Shown here: positions 10,838 to 19,713 of the stretch, piece after piece | How positions within the stretch are numbered: the stretch's first letter is position 1 | How the letters are laid out: each line of letters starts with the position of its first letter | Assembly: GCF_002561455.1 (NCBI RefSeq) | Contig: NZ_NTUP01000020.1 | Span: 111,964 to 175,963, forward strand | Source of the DNA: Bacillus sp. AFS015802 | GTDB lineage: Bacteria; Bacillota; Bacilli; Bacillales; Bacillaceae_B | Reading direction: 5' to 3' | Length of the DNA stretch: 64,000 bases | Position numbers and translations under genes: made by a program | The notes under the pieces: generated by a model | The model's database searches: none | The model's input: only the letters and a program-made list of their open reading frames with translations | Told to the model about the DNA's origin: nothing

Positions 10838-12357
10838 AAAGCTTCCTCCATCGTCCGTTCGTTGGTGAATGAGTAAGACGGATCTTCGTTCATCAGCATA
10901 TTGGTCGTGATCCTCGCCGATTCCAATATCGTAGGCAGCCCGCTTCCCGGATGCGTGCCCCCTCCGACTAACCAGCAATGTTCCAACTCTTCAAATTTAT
11001 TATGGGGACGGAGGGCCATCATCTGTGTCAATTGGTGACCAAGATTGAAGGTCGCCCCTTCATAGATATTAAAGTCGGTCTCCCAATGATGGGGAGAGAT
11101 GATTTTTTCGACCATGATGTGATCACGGATGTTTTCCAAGCCCGTCTTTTGCTCAACAGCATCCAGTACGAGGTCCCGGAAGGTTTGTTCATTTTCTGTC
11201 CAATCTATTCCACTCACATTATTCGGGACCGGGGCAAGGATATATAAGGTGGAATGCCCGGGGGGCGCAAGTGTCGGATCTGTCACTGATGCATTTTGTA
11301 TATAGATAGAGGGATCTTCCGAAAGAGTATATGTTTTCGTTATTTCCTCGACGTTTCTCTTATAATCTTCTGCGAACACGATACTGTGGTGCGGAAGATC
11401 ATATTGCTTATCAATTCCCAGATAGATCATAAATGTGGAACAGGAATATTTTTTCTTTTTCAATTTTGCTTTACTGTATTTTTTTAAGACTCCTTCGTCC
11501 ACCAGGTTGCTCATGACATGAGCAAAATCCCCGTTGATGATGACTTCGTCTGCTGCGATCTTCTCCCCGGCTTCCGTCATGATTCCCTTCACGACGTGAC
11601 CATCTTCGATCCACAATTTCCCGACACCCTGACCGAGATGGATCGACCCGCCATGTTCCTTCACGACTTTCGCCATGGCTTTCGATAGTTGATTCAAGCC
11701 TCCGATCGGGTGAAAGACCCCGTATTCATGCTCCATGAATGACAGGATGGAGAATGCACCCGGGCACTCCCAAGGGGACATTCCTAAGTATTTAGACTGG
11801 AAGGTGAACGCCAAACGCAGCTCATGCTCTGTAAAATAATCACTCAACACACTGTATAAGGATTTACCCAGGGATAATTGAGGAAGCGCCCTCAAAACCT
11901 TCCAGCTGATATATTGATAATATCGGTCCATCGGGCTTTGCAAAATCGGCTTTAACCTCTCCATTTTTTTACGTGTATCATTCATGAAACGCGTATACCC
12001 TTCTGCATTCCCCGGGTAGTGCCGTTCGATTTCCTGAGACAACGCTTCAGGATCCTTAAACATCCGCACTTTTTTATCTTTAAAAATGAGTTCGTACATC
12101 ATGGAAAGTTCCTGTAAATCTACATAGTCATGAAGATTTCTCCCTGATGCCTCAAATAATTCTTCGGCTATTTCCGGCATACTCAAGAATGTCGGCCCGA
12201 TATCGAATGTATAACCATCCATCGTGACAGAACCATTTCGTCCGCCAACAAATGATTGCTTCTCATATACCTCTACTTTGTACCCTTTACTGGCAAGAAG
12301 CATTGCCGCGGCCAAGCCTCCGGGACCTGCGCCGATGACGATTATTTTTTTGGCCAT
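10834..12357 (-). CDS. CrtN/CrtP-like carotenoid desaturase or oxidase paralogue
   Basis: A 507-residue FAD-dependent enzyme with IGAGPGGLAAAM near the N-terminus, YEKQSFVGGR, DIGPTFLSMPE, and a C-terminal VGGGTHPGSGLPTILESA. It belongs to the same family as the next gene but is clearly diverged. It is the first gene of the carotenoid operon. By analogy with Bacillus crtNa/crtNb pairs it may desaturate the C30 backbone or oxidise its end groups (CrtP-like); sequence alone does not decide. The start at 12357 is supported by GGAGG eight bases upstream. The promoter region carries three TRTACA repeats typical of MerR-family light regulators. Confidence 0.82.
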   Translation of the reverse strand: MAKKIIVIGAGPGGLAAAMLLASKGYKVEVYEKQSFVGGRNGSVTMDGYTFDIGPTFLSMPEIAEELFEASGRNLHDYVDLQELSMMYELIFKDKKVRMFKDPEALSQEIERHYPGNAEGYTRFMNDTRKKMERLKPILQSPMDRYYQYISWKVLRALPQLSLGKSLYSVLSDYFTEHELRLAFTFQSKYLGMSPWECPGAFSILSFMEHEYGVFHPIGGLNQLSKAMAKVVKEHGGSIHLGQGVGKLWIEDGHVVKGIMTEAGEKIAADEVIINGDFAHVMSNLVDEGVLKKYSKAKLKKKKYSCSTFMIYLGIDKQYDLPHHSIVFAEDYKRNVEEITKTYTLSEDPSIYIQNASVTDPTLAPPGHSTLYILAPVPNNVSGIDWTENEQTFRDLVLDAVEQKTGLENIRDHIMVEKIISPHHWETDFNIYEGATFNLGHQLTQMMALRPHNKFEELEHCWLVGGGTHPGSGLPTILESARITTNMLMNEDPSYSFTNERTMEEAL

Positions 12358-12384
12358 CGTTATAGCCTCCAATGCATTTTTATT

Positions 12385-12412
12385 TGTACATTTATTATAC
12401 AATACTTATACA
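12385..12412 (-). promoter_or_regulatory. Promoter with three 11-bp-spaced TRTACA repeats (CarH/LitR-like operator)
   Basis: On the plus strand the region reads TGTACA-N5-TATACA-N5-TATACA (12385-12390, 12396-12401, 12407-12412): three direct hexamers exactly 11 bp apart. The minus-strand -10 box TATAAT (12399-12394) overlaps the middle repeat; no good -35 is present at 17 bases. Three 11-bp direct repeats over the promoter is the arrangement bound by the B12-dependent photoreceptor repressors CarH/LitR (MerR family), which control carotenoid genes. The regulator gene is not in this window. The repeat pattern is seen directly; the regulator is inferred. Confidence 0.65.
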
Positions 12413-12577
12413 ACTCTTTTCCACTAGAAAGAAATAGATAAACTCTATTTTTCCAAATAAATATGTTTTTTATAATGGATGAGCTTGTCCTATATATAAT
12501 AAACTCTTAAAAACCGCATACGGCAACTGCACCATGTTGCTATTCAGCCACAGCGACTTCTCCTGTACTACATAGGG

Positions 12578-12616
12578 AAAAGGCATAGGTAAGAGTTCTT
12601 CCCTCTTTACTATGCC
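12578..12616 (-). terminator. Likely terminator of asnO
   Basis: GGCATAG...AAGAG and its complement form a 14-position stem with two internal mismatches (12582-12595 with 12603-12616), followed on the minus strand by TTTT. The rest of the 320-base gap between the carotenoid operon and asnO shows only the carotenoid promoter and AT-rich sequence. Confidence 0.5.
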
Positions 12617-12678
12617 TCTTTTATCTAATCATTATTACTTAAATCTATGTTTGTACCGGTCTCTTAATTCTTATTGCT

Positions 12679-14526
12679 TTATTCCACGATCTCAATATTA
12701 TAATCCTTGAACCATACATGGATCTGGGCGAGATGGGCAAGAAGCTGAGGTCCGGTCATGAGCTGGCCGTACCAGGGGACTTCAAAGGCTGCTCCGCCGG
12801 TTGAGACAATTTCCTTCAGCTTCTCTTCATCAAACAATTCATAGAGAATGCTTGACTTGTCTTCGAGTATTTCATTCAGCCAGTCGCTGACGAGTTTCGT
12901 ATACACAGGGTGATGGGTTTTTGGATAAGGACTTTTCTTTCGATAAAGCACCTCATGGGGCAGTACTCCCTCCAGGGCCTTTCTCAGGATGCCTTTTTCC
13001 CTGCCTTCATGCATTTTCATCTCCCACGGAATGTTCCACACATATTCTACAAGTCTATGGTCTGCAAATGGAACCCTGACCTCAAGACTCGCCCCCATGC
13101 TCATACGATCCTTCCGATCCAGCAATGTTGTCATGAACCACAGCAAATTCAAATAGAATAATTGTCTCCTTTGGGTCTCGACTTCACTCTCCCCATCTAA
13201 AAGAGGGGTTTCTGCCACCGTGCGGTCATATTGCTCCAGCACATATTCTTCCAGGTTTAATTTCTTGCTCCACTCTTCCTTCAGGAGCCCCTGGCGTTCA
13301 GCTGTGGAACGCATCCACGGAAACCCTCTGCGATTAAAGTCTTCAGGACGGTGAAACCATGGATATCCCCCAAAGATTTCATCTGCACACTCCCCGGAAA
13401 GCCCCACGGTAAAGTCCTCTTTGATTTCACGGCAAAACCATAAGAGAGATGAATCCACATCGGCCATCCCCGGCAGATCCCGTACATGGACGGCCTCGAT
13501 CAGATGGTCCTTCAGATCTTGTTGGCTGATCTCACAGCGATGATGGATCGTATCGAATTCCGATGTCATCTTTTCGATCCAAGGGGCATCTGAGTTCGGC
13601 TGGAAATCATTCGCTTTGAAATACTGATCGTTTTCTTCATAGTCAATGGAATACGTATGAAGATTCCCTTTTCCTTCTTCTTTATAACGGTTCGCCGCCA
13701 CAGCAGTAATGGCACTGGAATCAAGTCCTCCCGATAAGAATGTACAGAGGGGCACATCGGAAACAAGCTGTCTCTGTATGGCATCGGTAAGGAGATATCG
13801 CACTTTTGAGACCGTTTCGATAAACGAATCGGTATGTTTCTCACTTTTCACATTCCAGTATCTCCAGATGTTCAAGCCTTTTTTCGTGAAGAGCATGGCG
13901 TGGGCGGGTCGCAATTCCTTCACCCCTTTGAATACACCATTGCCGGGGGTACGGGATGGTCCGAGCCCAAGCACTTCCGCTAACCCTTGAAGGTCTACCT
14001 GCGCGGGGACATCGGGATGTGCCAACAGTGCTTTAATTTCGGAACCGAACAGGATCCCCTCATCCTTTTCAAAATAAAATAAAGGCTTTACGCCCATTCT
14101 GTCCCTGCCTATAAACACCTGCTCCTTCTCACTGTCCCATACACCAAAGGCGAAAATGCCATTCAAGTGGTGAACGCATTCTTCCCGCCACTCAATATAA
14201 GAAGTTAACAGGACCTCCGTATCTGAGTGACCCTTGAACGTATAGCCCTTTTCAATAAGTACTTGCCGCAAATCCTCTGTATTGTAAAGCTCACCATTAT
14301 AGCAGATGGTGAACAGGTGGCCGTTATGATGGATGCTCATAGGCTGTCTGCCACCTGCAGGGTCGACGACGATTAATCGTTTATGACCGAATGCAACGTG
14401 TTGATCAATCCATACATTCGTTTCATCAGGCCCTCTTTTAGAAAGGGTTTCTGCCATTTTTTCCACTACTTCTTTTTGATTGGACAAATCTCGTTTATAA
14501 TGGATCCAACCTGTAATTCCGCACAT
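12679..14526 (-). CDS. asnO: Asparagine synthase, glutamine-hydrolysing (AsnO-type)
   Basis: A 615-residue class II amidotransferase. It starts MCGITGW, where Cys2 becomes the N-terminal nucleophile of the glutaminase domain after Met removal; RGPDE and NGELYN are further glutaminase motifs. The synthetase half has the ATP-binding SGGLDSSAI loop and the GECADEIFGGYPWF segment. It makes asparagine from aspartate, glutamine and ATP. The start at 14526 is fixed by the Cys2 requirement and by GAGG nine bases upstream. B. subtilis AsnO (614 residues), needed during sporulation, sits at the same place between yisN and yisP, so AsnO is preferred to AsnB or AsnH. Confidence 0.9.
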   Translation of the reverse strand: MCGITGWIHYKRDLSNQKEVVEKMAETLSKRGPDETNVWIDQHVAFGHKRLIVVDPAGGRQPMSIHHNGHLFTICYNGELYNTEDLRQVLIEKGYTFKGHSDTEVLLTSYIEWREECVHHLNGIFAFGVWDSEKEQVFIGRDRMGVKPLFYFEKDEGILFGSEIKALLAHPDVPAQVDLQGLAEVLGLGPSRTPGNGVFKGVKELRPAHAMLFTKKGLNIWRYWNVKSEKHTDSFIETVSKVRYLLTDAIQRQLVSDVPLCTFLSGGLDSSAITAVAANRYKEEGKGNLHTYSIDYEENDQYFKANDFQPNSDAPWIEKMTSEFDTIHHRCEISQQDLKDHLIEAVHVRDLPGMADVDSSLLWFCREIKEDFTVGLSGECADEIFGGYPWFHRPEDFNRRGFPWMRSTAERQGLLKEEWSKKLNLEEYVLEQYDRTVAETPLLDGESEVETQRRQLFYLNLLWFMTTLLDRKDRMSMGASLEVRVPFADHRLVEYVWNIPWEMKMHEGREKGILRKALEGVLPHEVLYRKKSPYPKTHHPVYTKLVSDWLNEILEDKSSILYELFDEEKLKEIVSTGGAAFEVPWYGQLMTGPQLLAHLAQIHVWFKDYNIEIVE

Positions 14527-14683
14527 AGTGATCATCCTCACTTTCTAGTCAAACAAACTGGGCTCACTGACACATAAATTATTCTATGCCCGGAGCCGGA
14601 AATGGTTGATTGTCTCAATCAATCTTTACATGAATGAAATATGATAATTATGACAAGAAATGTAGTTAAGGAGGGATATTCAC

Positions 14684-15247
14684 TTGAGCAACATATTTCG
14701 ATCAAACATTTTAAAATCCCAAAAAAGATCCTATTCCGAAGGTACGGCTTTATTCGAAGACGATACTTGGTTCTTTTTCGAAATCGATGCCGAGGAAGAA
14801 TCTGAGCTTGAATTTTACCTCAATCATGAAGTGAAAGTGTATAGAGATGGGGATTGGCTTTCAGGTGTGTTGTTAGAAGATGGCATCATTGTCACACCGT
14901 ATGAGCGAATAAGAATCGAGAATGGCGATCGAATCCAAATAAAGAAGAATATATTGTATTCGTTGGAGAATTTATTAGAAGAGATTTCTGATGATGCCTT
15001 TCATCAGTTTACAACCGCCCTGAACAACCTGGGCTATTCTATTTATGATAGTATCTTTTGCCACAACCACCTTGTTTTCCTAGGAAACCAAAAAATCAAG
15101 GAAGGCGTGAACTTCATCACCTTCGATAACGGTGTGGAAGTTTGTGCTGTTCAGCATCACTTCACCTATTACAAAAAGAAACGGGACCGCTTTGAATTCA
15201 CGTTGAGTACCGGCAGACGGATTGTGATAGAAAGTTTCAATGTCTGA
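14684..15247 (+). CDS. Conserved hypothetical protein, YisN-like (possible DUF2777)
   Basis: A 187-residue acidic protein without signal peptide or membrane helix. It begins MSNIFRSNILKSQKRSYSEGTA and contains a stretch rich in Asp/Glu (EIDAEEESELEF) and short beta-type segments. The start is TTG at 14684, eight bases after a strong AAGGAGGG. It diverges from asnO; B. subtilis has yisN in that position, and the opening LKSQKR motif agrees with my recollection of that family, but I cannot confirm it. No function can be assigned. Confidence 0.7.
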   Translation: MSNIFRSNILKSQKRSYSEGTALFEDDTWFFFEIDAEEESELEFYLNHEVKVYRDGDWLSGVLLEDGIIVTPYERIRIENGDRIQIKKNILYSLENLLEEISDDAFHQFTTALNNLGYSIYDSIFCHNHLVFLGNQKIKEGVNFITFDNGVEVCAVQHHFTYYKKKRDRFEFTLSTGRRIVIESFNV

Positions 15248-15260
15248 TCAACGCAAAATA

Positions 15261-15310
15261 AAAAAACCAATGCCTGTAGCTGAGCAACTCTAAAGGCATT
15301 GGTTTTTTTT
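15261..15310. terminator. Bidirectional terminator
   Basis: CCAATGCCT (15267-15275) pairs with AGGCATTGG (15294-15302), flanked by A-runs on one side and eight T on the other. It can end both the yisN-like gene and the convergent FIST-GGDEF-EAL gene. Confidence 0.85.
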
Positions 15311-18221
15311 ATTGCTCCTGATTCGTCACGAGGTGCATCCCACTTAAAAATGTGTTCATTTTATCCAGTGGCATCGGTCTTTCAATGAGAAACCCCTGGG
15401 CAAAATCACAGCCAAGCTGCTTGAGTAATTCCATTTGTCCCTCGGTTTCCACCCCTTCAGCCACTACCTTCATATTCAACCCCTTGCCCATGGTGGAAAT
15501 GGATTGGACGATCGCTACATCCGGTGTATAGTCACCCATGTTCTGAACAAATGTGCGGTCGATTTTCAGAATGTGAAGGGGCAGATGCTTCAGGTAACTC
15601 AACGAAGAGTAGCCCGTCCCGAAATCATCCATCGCAAGCTTCACCCCGAGATCAGCAAGTGACTTCATGACGTCGATTGTATGAGCCGAGTCCTGCAGCA
15701 TGATGGTTTCCGTCAACTCCAGACAGAGGTATTCCGCCGGCAGCCCGGATACCTGCAGCGCTTCCTTCACTTCACATAGAAATGTAGGGTGCTGGAATTG
15801 CTGTGCAGAAACATTCACTGAGATATAGAATTCCCCACATTCAGCATCCATCCATTCCTTCAACTGGATGCAGGATTCGACCAGAACCCATTTTCCGATA
15901 TCATGGATCAGCCCTGTCTCTTCTGCGAGGGGAATGAATTCTCCCGGCGAGATCAATCCCCAAACCGGATGCCGCCATCTTAGCAGTGACTCACACCCAA
16001 TGAGGGATTGATTTGCTATGTGAATGATCGGCTGAAAAGCGATGAATAGCTCCTGCCTTTCAACGGCTCTCCGCAGATGGGCTTCCATTTCAACCTTTCT
16101 CGTAATCTCTTCTTCCATGTCCCTTGAAAAATAAACGGTGTTATTCCCACCCTTTGATTTCGCCCAATTAAGGGCTGAATCGGCATTTCGCAACAAATCG
16201 CCTGATTCTTCCCCATCCCGGGGATATAGACTCGCGCCGATACTGACTGACATGTAAAACTCTTTCCCCTGATACGTGAATGGTGCCTGGATAGTATCCA
16301 ATATCGCCTGTGTCACGCCTGATATGGTGGATTCATTTACCTCTTTCGTGAGCAGCACGGTAAATTTATCCCCGCTGAAACGCCCCATGTACGCACCTTT
16401 AGGAAGAATGCCCTGAATCCTCTGGGAAAGTTCTTTAATGATTAAATCTCCCGCCCAATGACCAAGAGTGTCATTGATCATCTTAAAACGATCCATGTCC
16501 AGAAATAGTACCGCGAGTTCCCGTTTTTTCTTATGGGCCCTCTGGATATGCTCATCGACGATTTCCTTGAATTTCGTCTTATTAGGCAGATCGGTTTCAC
16601 CGTCGTAATAAGCAAGCTGTGTGATTTTCTTCTCGAATTGACGCTCTTTCGTGACATTCCTTCCGATCCCGAAGATTCCCACACATTCTCCATCAACGGT
16701 GATGGGGATGTTCTTGATCTGAAAAAAATTCACTTCACCGTTCTTGGATGCAATGGGCAGATCATAATACTGCTCCCTTCCATCCATGGCACGGTAAAAA
16801 TGCCTCCTGACCCTCCCCACGTCCTCTTCCCTGATAAATTGGAGGGCGGATTTCCCAAGGATTTCTTCCCTCGTAAATCCAAACGTTTTCATGAAGGAAG
16901 GGTTCAGGGAATTGAATCTGCCTTTCAAATCGGTACTGTAGACAAAATCCGTATTATTATCAAACAGTGACCGGTAATACTCCTCGGAGACCTGGATATT
17001 CTGTGTTAATTCTTTAATATCCTTTTCAGCTGTATTGATTAAATGAGTTAAACTCATCATGGCATCGGCTTCAGGCGTTAATTGAAAATCAATTTTCATA
17101 TCCTTGACGGGTTCCCGTCCCCCCTCGGACAATCCAAGATACGTCAAGGAATGAGCCATTAGTTTGGGCTTGGTCCCGCTTCGGCCGAATTCTCCATAAG
17201 AGAAAAACCCGCTCACAGGAGAAATATGGTTGAAATAGGAGAGCTCTTGATCCGTCACGTCTCGTATGTACCTTCTCCTTGCTACACAATTGTACACAAA
17301 ATGGGTTTCAACCGGATGACGTTTCAATCGGGTCAGGAGCTTCGTGGTGGAATCGATCAGATCCTGCACGCTGACAAATCCAAATGACACCCCCTCCCCC
17401 TCCGTCACTGCCTGACTGAGTTCAACGCTTCCATTCGGCAATACCTTGGTGATATAGACCGCCACCTTGTCATCCTTACCCTGTAAAAGAAATGGGAATT
17501 CGATTGATGAGTCAGGCAGCTCCTTGACAAATCGGTTCCCTAAATAGGTCTCAAGGATCCGGACGGGTTTCATATGATTGATTTCCTCAAGGACATTCCC
17601 TTGGGCTTTGGTGATGGTGAAGGCAGGCCCGACTTCCTGCCATTCTTCTATGGCGCATGACTGAATCGTCAACTCCTCCCCATTCAATGAGGCAGTCACG
17701 AATCCTTCACTTGAAATCCTGCGATTGGTGAATACGTAAGTCGGTCTCTTAGAAGGCAGATCAGAAGACACACCACCGATGATGTGGATTTCACCGCTTC
17801 CACCGGATGCTCCTTCCAAAAATTCCTGAACCCCAAGATGTAAGTGACTCGCAAAGATGATGAATGCTTTCGTTCCGGGTGTCCCCATCTTCTCGTACAC
17901 TTGTTTACCGAGTGTGTAGCTTGAATCTGATTTCTCTTGTAAGAGAGCCTGGATCACCGTTTTTTCAAATACTGTAAATGATAAGACCATCTCCTTTACG
18001 GTCCTGCCATCCATCACTTGCCCGTTTGAACTGCAGCCAATGAGGGTTCCTTGTGGCAATAGCCGGTTTATGTGGGTTTGCAGCCCCTCTATGACCGCAA
18101 GGGGTGAATCTCCGACAAAGGCCTGGATCAGAAGGGAAGGATGTTGATCGATACCGTTCTCTTTAATAAATTGCTTGAGGGCACGTTCCCCTTGATATAT
18201 GCATTGAAAGGACTTAACCAT
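15309..18221 (-). CDS. FIST-PAS-GGDEF-EAL cyclic-di-GMP signalling protein
   Basis: A 970-residue soluble multidomain protein. Residues about 25-365 form FIST N and C sensor domains (IGCSSNGQ, SGGSGEIHIIGG, NCVARRRYI, GFFSYGEFG). A PAS domain follows (about 412-528), then GGDEF (about 535-700) and EAL (about 710-960). The GGDEF signature is SGDKF (616-620), with Lys replacing the Glu, so cyclase activity is probably lost. The EAL domain keeps catalytic positions: E744 in ESL, ELTE, DDFGTGYSS (865-873), K886, AEGVE and Q942. It is therefore most likely a c-di-GMP phosphodiesterase gated by a FIST-bound small molecule and a PAS signal. It lies between yisL and the yisN-like gene. Confidence 0.9.
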   Translation of the reverse strand: MVKSFQCIYQGERALKQFIKENGIDQHPSLLIQAFVGDSPLAVIEGLQTHINRLLPQGTLIGCSSNGQVMDGRTVKEMVLSFTVFEKTVIQALLQEKSDSSYTLGKQVYEKMGTPGTKAFIIFASHLHLGVQEFLEGASGGSGEIHIIGGVSSDLPSKRPTYVFTNRRISSEGFVTASLNGEELTIQSCAIEEWQEVGPAFTITKAQGNVLEEINHMKPVRILETYLGNRFVKELPDSSIEFPFLLQGKDDKVAVYITKVLPNGSVELSQAVTEGEGVSFGFVSVQDLIDSTTKLLTRLKRHPVETHFVYNCVARRRYIRDVTDQELSYFNHISPVSGFFSYGEFGRSGTKPKLMAHSLTYLGLSEGGREPVKDMKIDFQLTPEADAMMSLTHLINTAEKDIKELTQNIQVSEEYYRSLFDNNTDFVYSTDLKGRFNSLNPSFMKTFGFTREEILGKSALQFIREEDVGRVRRHFYRAMDGREQYYDLPIASKNGEVNFFQIKNIPITVDGECVGIFGIGRNVTKERQFEKKITQLAYYDGETDLPNKTKFKEIVDEHIQRAHKKKRELAVLFLDMDRFKMINDTLGHWAGDLIIKELSQRIQGILPKGAYMGRFSGDKFTVLLTKEVNESTISGVTQAILDTIQAPFTYQGKEFYMSVSIGASLYPRDGEESGDLLRNADSALNWAKSKGGNNTVYFSRDMEEEITRKVEMEAHLRRAVERQELFIAFQPIIHIANQSLIGCESLLRWRHPVWGLISPGEFIPLAEETGLIHDIGKWVLVESCIQLKEWMDAECGEFYISVNVSAQQFQHPTFLCEVKEALQVSGLPAEYLCLELTETIMLQDSAHTIDVMKSLADLGVKLAMDDFGTGYSSLSYLKHLPLHILKIDRTFVQNMGDYTPDVAIVQSISTMGKGLNMKVVAEGVETEGQMELLKQLGCDFAQGFLIERPMPLDKMNTFLSGMHLVTNQEQ

Positions 18222-18335
18222 TTTCTACACCTACTTGAAAGTCATCGTTTCTATCAAAATACCACAATTCGACAGATTTGGATATCCATTTGTATGAAAA
18301 TGATACTGTGCAAGATCCGACAACGGATTGAAAAG

Positions 18336-18371
18336 AAAAAAAGTTGACCCCCTTAAAGAGCCAACTTTTTT
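18336..18371 (-). terminator. Terminator of yisL
   Basis: AAAAAAGTTG and CAACTTTTTT arms around a GC-containing loop just after the yisL stop, with a T-run on the minus strand. Confidence 0.7.
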
Positions 18372-18376
18372 ATACA

Positions 18377-18748
18377 TTATGCAAATGGACGCCACCCCAG
18401 CGGCAAACGTAATCCGAGATACAGAACAAGTAGTAAAGAGACGACCATTAATATCCATAAAACATTGGTGCTCTTCCCTTTATTCGTTCGGACCAGAATC
18501 ATTTCAAACATTCCGATCACCCAAATCCCCACTAATCCTTTGATGCCATAAAGGGCCGGATTGATTCCCTGATGCTTCCAGAATAATAGAGCACCGGTCA
18601 AAATGATCAGCAAGTAGAATAACCGTAAAATCATATGTACAATTTTCATGCCTTTTTTCTTTCCTGCACTATGCAAGCCAAACGCTACAAAGAAAAGAAT
18701 GATGGCAACGACCCACGTTGTAATATGGGCATGTGTAGTATCAAACAT
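18377..18748 (-). CDS. yisL: YisL family membrane protein (DUF1516)
   Basis: A 123-residue integral membrane protein with four hydrophobic segments. It begins MFDTTHAHITTW and ends LGWRPFA, with GLHSAGKKKG and GIKGLVGIWVIGMFEM, the recognisable YisL/UPF0344 pattern. Function is unknown. The gene follows yisK on the same strand, as in B. subtilis. Ribosome site TAGGAGG lies six bases before the ATG. Confidence 0.88.
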   Translation of the reverse strand: MFDTTHAHITTWVVAIILFFVAFGLHSAGKKKGMKIVHMILRLFYLLIILTGALLFWKHQGINPALYGIKGLVGIWVIGMFEMILVRTNKGKSTNVLWILMVVSLLLVLYLGLRLPLGWRPFA

Positions 18749-18820
18749 ATTGAACCTCCTACAGGTAGATAGTTTACGCTCATAATATTACCACAGTCTG
18801 TACAACAACAGAAATTTTAA

Positions 18821-19690
18821 CTAGGCCTGTAACGGATTTGTCAATATTCCAAGTCCTTCGATCTCGATTTCCACCACATCTCCCTTTCTAAGGAAACGTG
18901 GAGGCTTGAACCCTTTTCCTACTCCCGAAGGGGTCCCTGTTGCAATGACATCCCCAGGTTCCAGGGTCATCCCTTTTGATAGAGTGGAAATAATCGTCGG
19001 GATGGAGAAAATCATTTCTCCCGTATTGGAAGATTGTCGGATCTCACCATTGACCCTGGTCGTGATGGACAGGTTTTGGGGATCTTCCACTTCATCCTTT
19101 GTCACAAGATAGGGTCCCATCGGGCATGTTGTATCCAGGCTTTTCCCAATAAAGAATTGGCCATGCTTTTTCTGAAGGTCACGGGCAGTAATATCATTAA
19201 GGATCGAGTAACCAAATACGTACTCCAACGCTTCATCAGGAGTGATTCCTCTCCCCTTCTTTCCGATGATGACGGCCAGTTCCCCTTCGTAATCAAGTTC
19301 TTCCGTTATTTGACCGTGATGAAGCACCGTTTCCTGGTGACCGACGACGGTATTGGTCGCTTTCGTGAACACCATGATTTCCTTGGGGATATCCTGTTCC
19401 CCACCCATTTCAATGGCATGATCACGATAGTTTTTCCCTACACACATAATATTTCTCTTCACTTCCGGGATGGGTGAGAGCCATTTCACTTCCTCCTGTG
19501 TATAGGAGCGGATGGCCCCATCATCCTCTTCAACGACACGTGCCACCTTCTGAAGAAACGCTTCCCCGCCTTCTATTCCCCTCAGTAAATCAACGGGTAA
19601 GTCACGGGCTCCGGCTAAATCAAGGATACGGCCATCCCTTTCCACCCCATATGTTTCTTTTCCTCCAACCTGAAAACTAACGAATTTCAT
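18821..19690 (-). CDS. yisK: Fumarylacetoacetate hydrolase family protein YisK
   Basis: A 289-residue cytosolic enzyme. An N-terminal small domain is followed by the FAH fold with CVGKNYRDHA, metal-ligand segment DYEGELAVIIGKKG, ITARDLQKKHGQFFIGKSLDT and TGTPSGVGKG. Family members are metal-dependent hydrolases or oxaloacetate decarboxylases/tautomerases acting on beta-keto acids. B. subtilis YisK acts as an oxaloacetate decarboxylase and has been linked with the actin-like protein Mbl. The start at 19690 is chosen because MKFVSFQ opens the conserved domain and AAGGAG lies at suitable distance. It overlaps no neighbour and precedes yisL. Confidence 0.88.
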   Translation of the reverse strand: MKFVSFQVGGKETYGVERDGRILDLAGARDLPVDLLRGIEGGEAFLQKVARVVEEDDGAIRSYTQEEVKWLSPIPEVKRNIMCVGKNYRDHAIEMGGEQDIPKEIMVFTKATNTVVGHQETVLHHGQITEELDYEGELAVIIGKKGRGITPDEALEYVFGYSILNDITARDLQKKHGQFFIGKSLDTTCPMGPYLVTKDEVEDPQNLSITTRVNGEIRQSSNTGEMIFSIPTIISTLSKGMTLEPGDVIATGTPSGVGKGFKPPRFLRKGDVVEIEIEGLGILTNPLQA

Positions 19691-19713
19691 CCTACCCATC
19701 TCCTTTTTCTGTC

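Noticed and set aside
12470..12586. 38-codon minus-strand frame between asnO and the carotenoid operon (a possible YizD-like small gene)
   Set aside because: Its start lies within the asnO terminator hairpin and no properly spaced ribosome site is present; kept here because B. subtilis has a small gene in this place.
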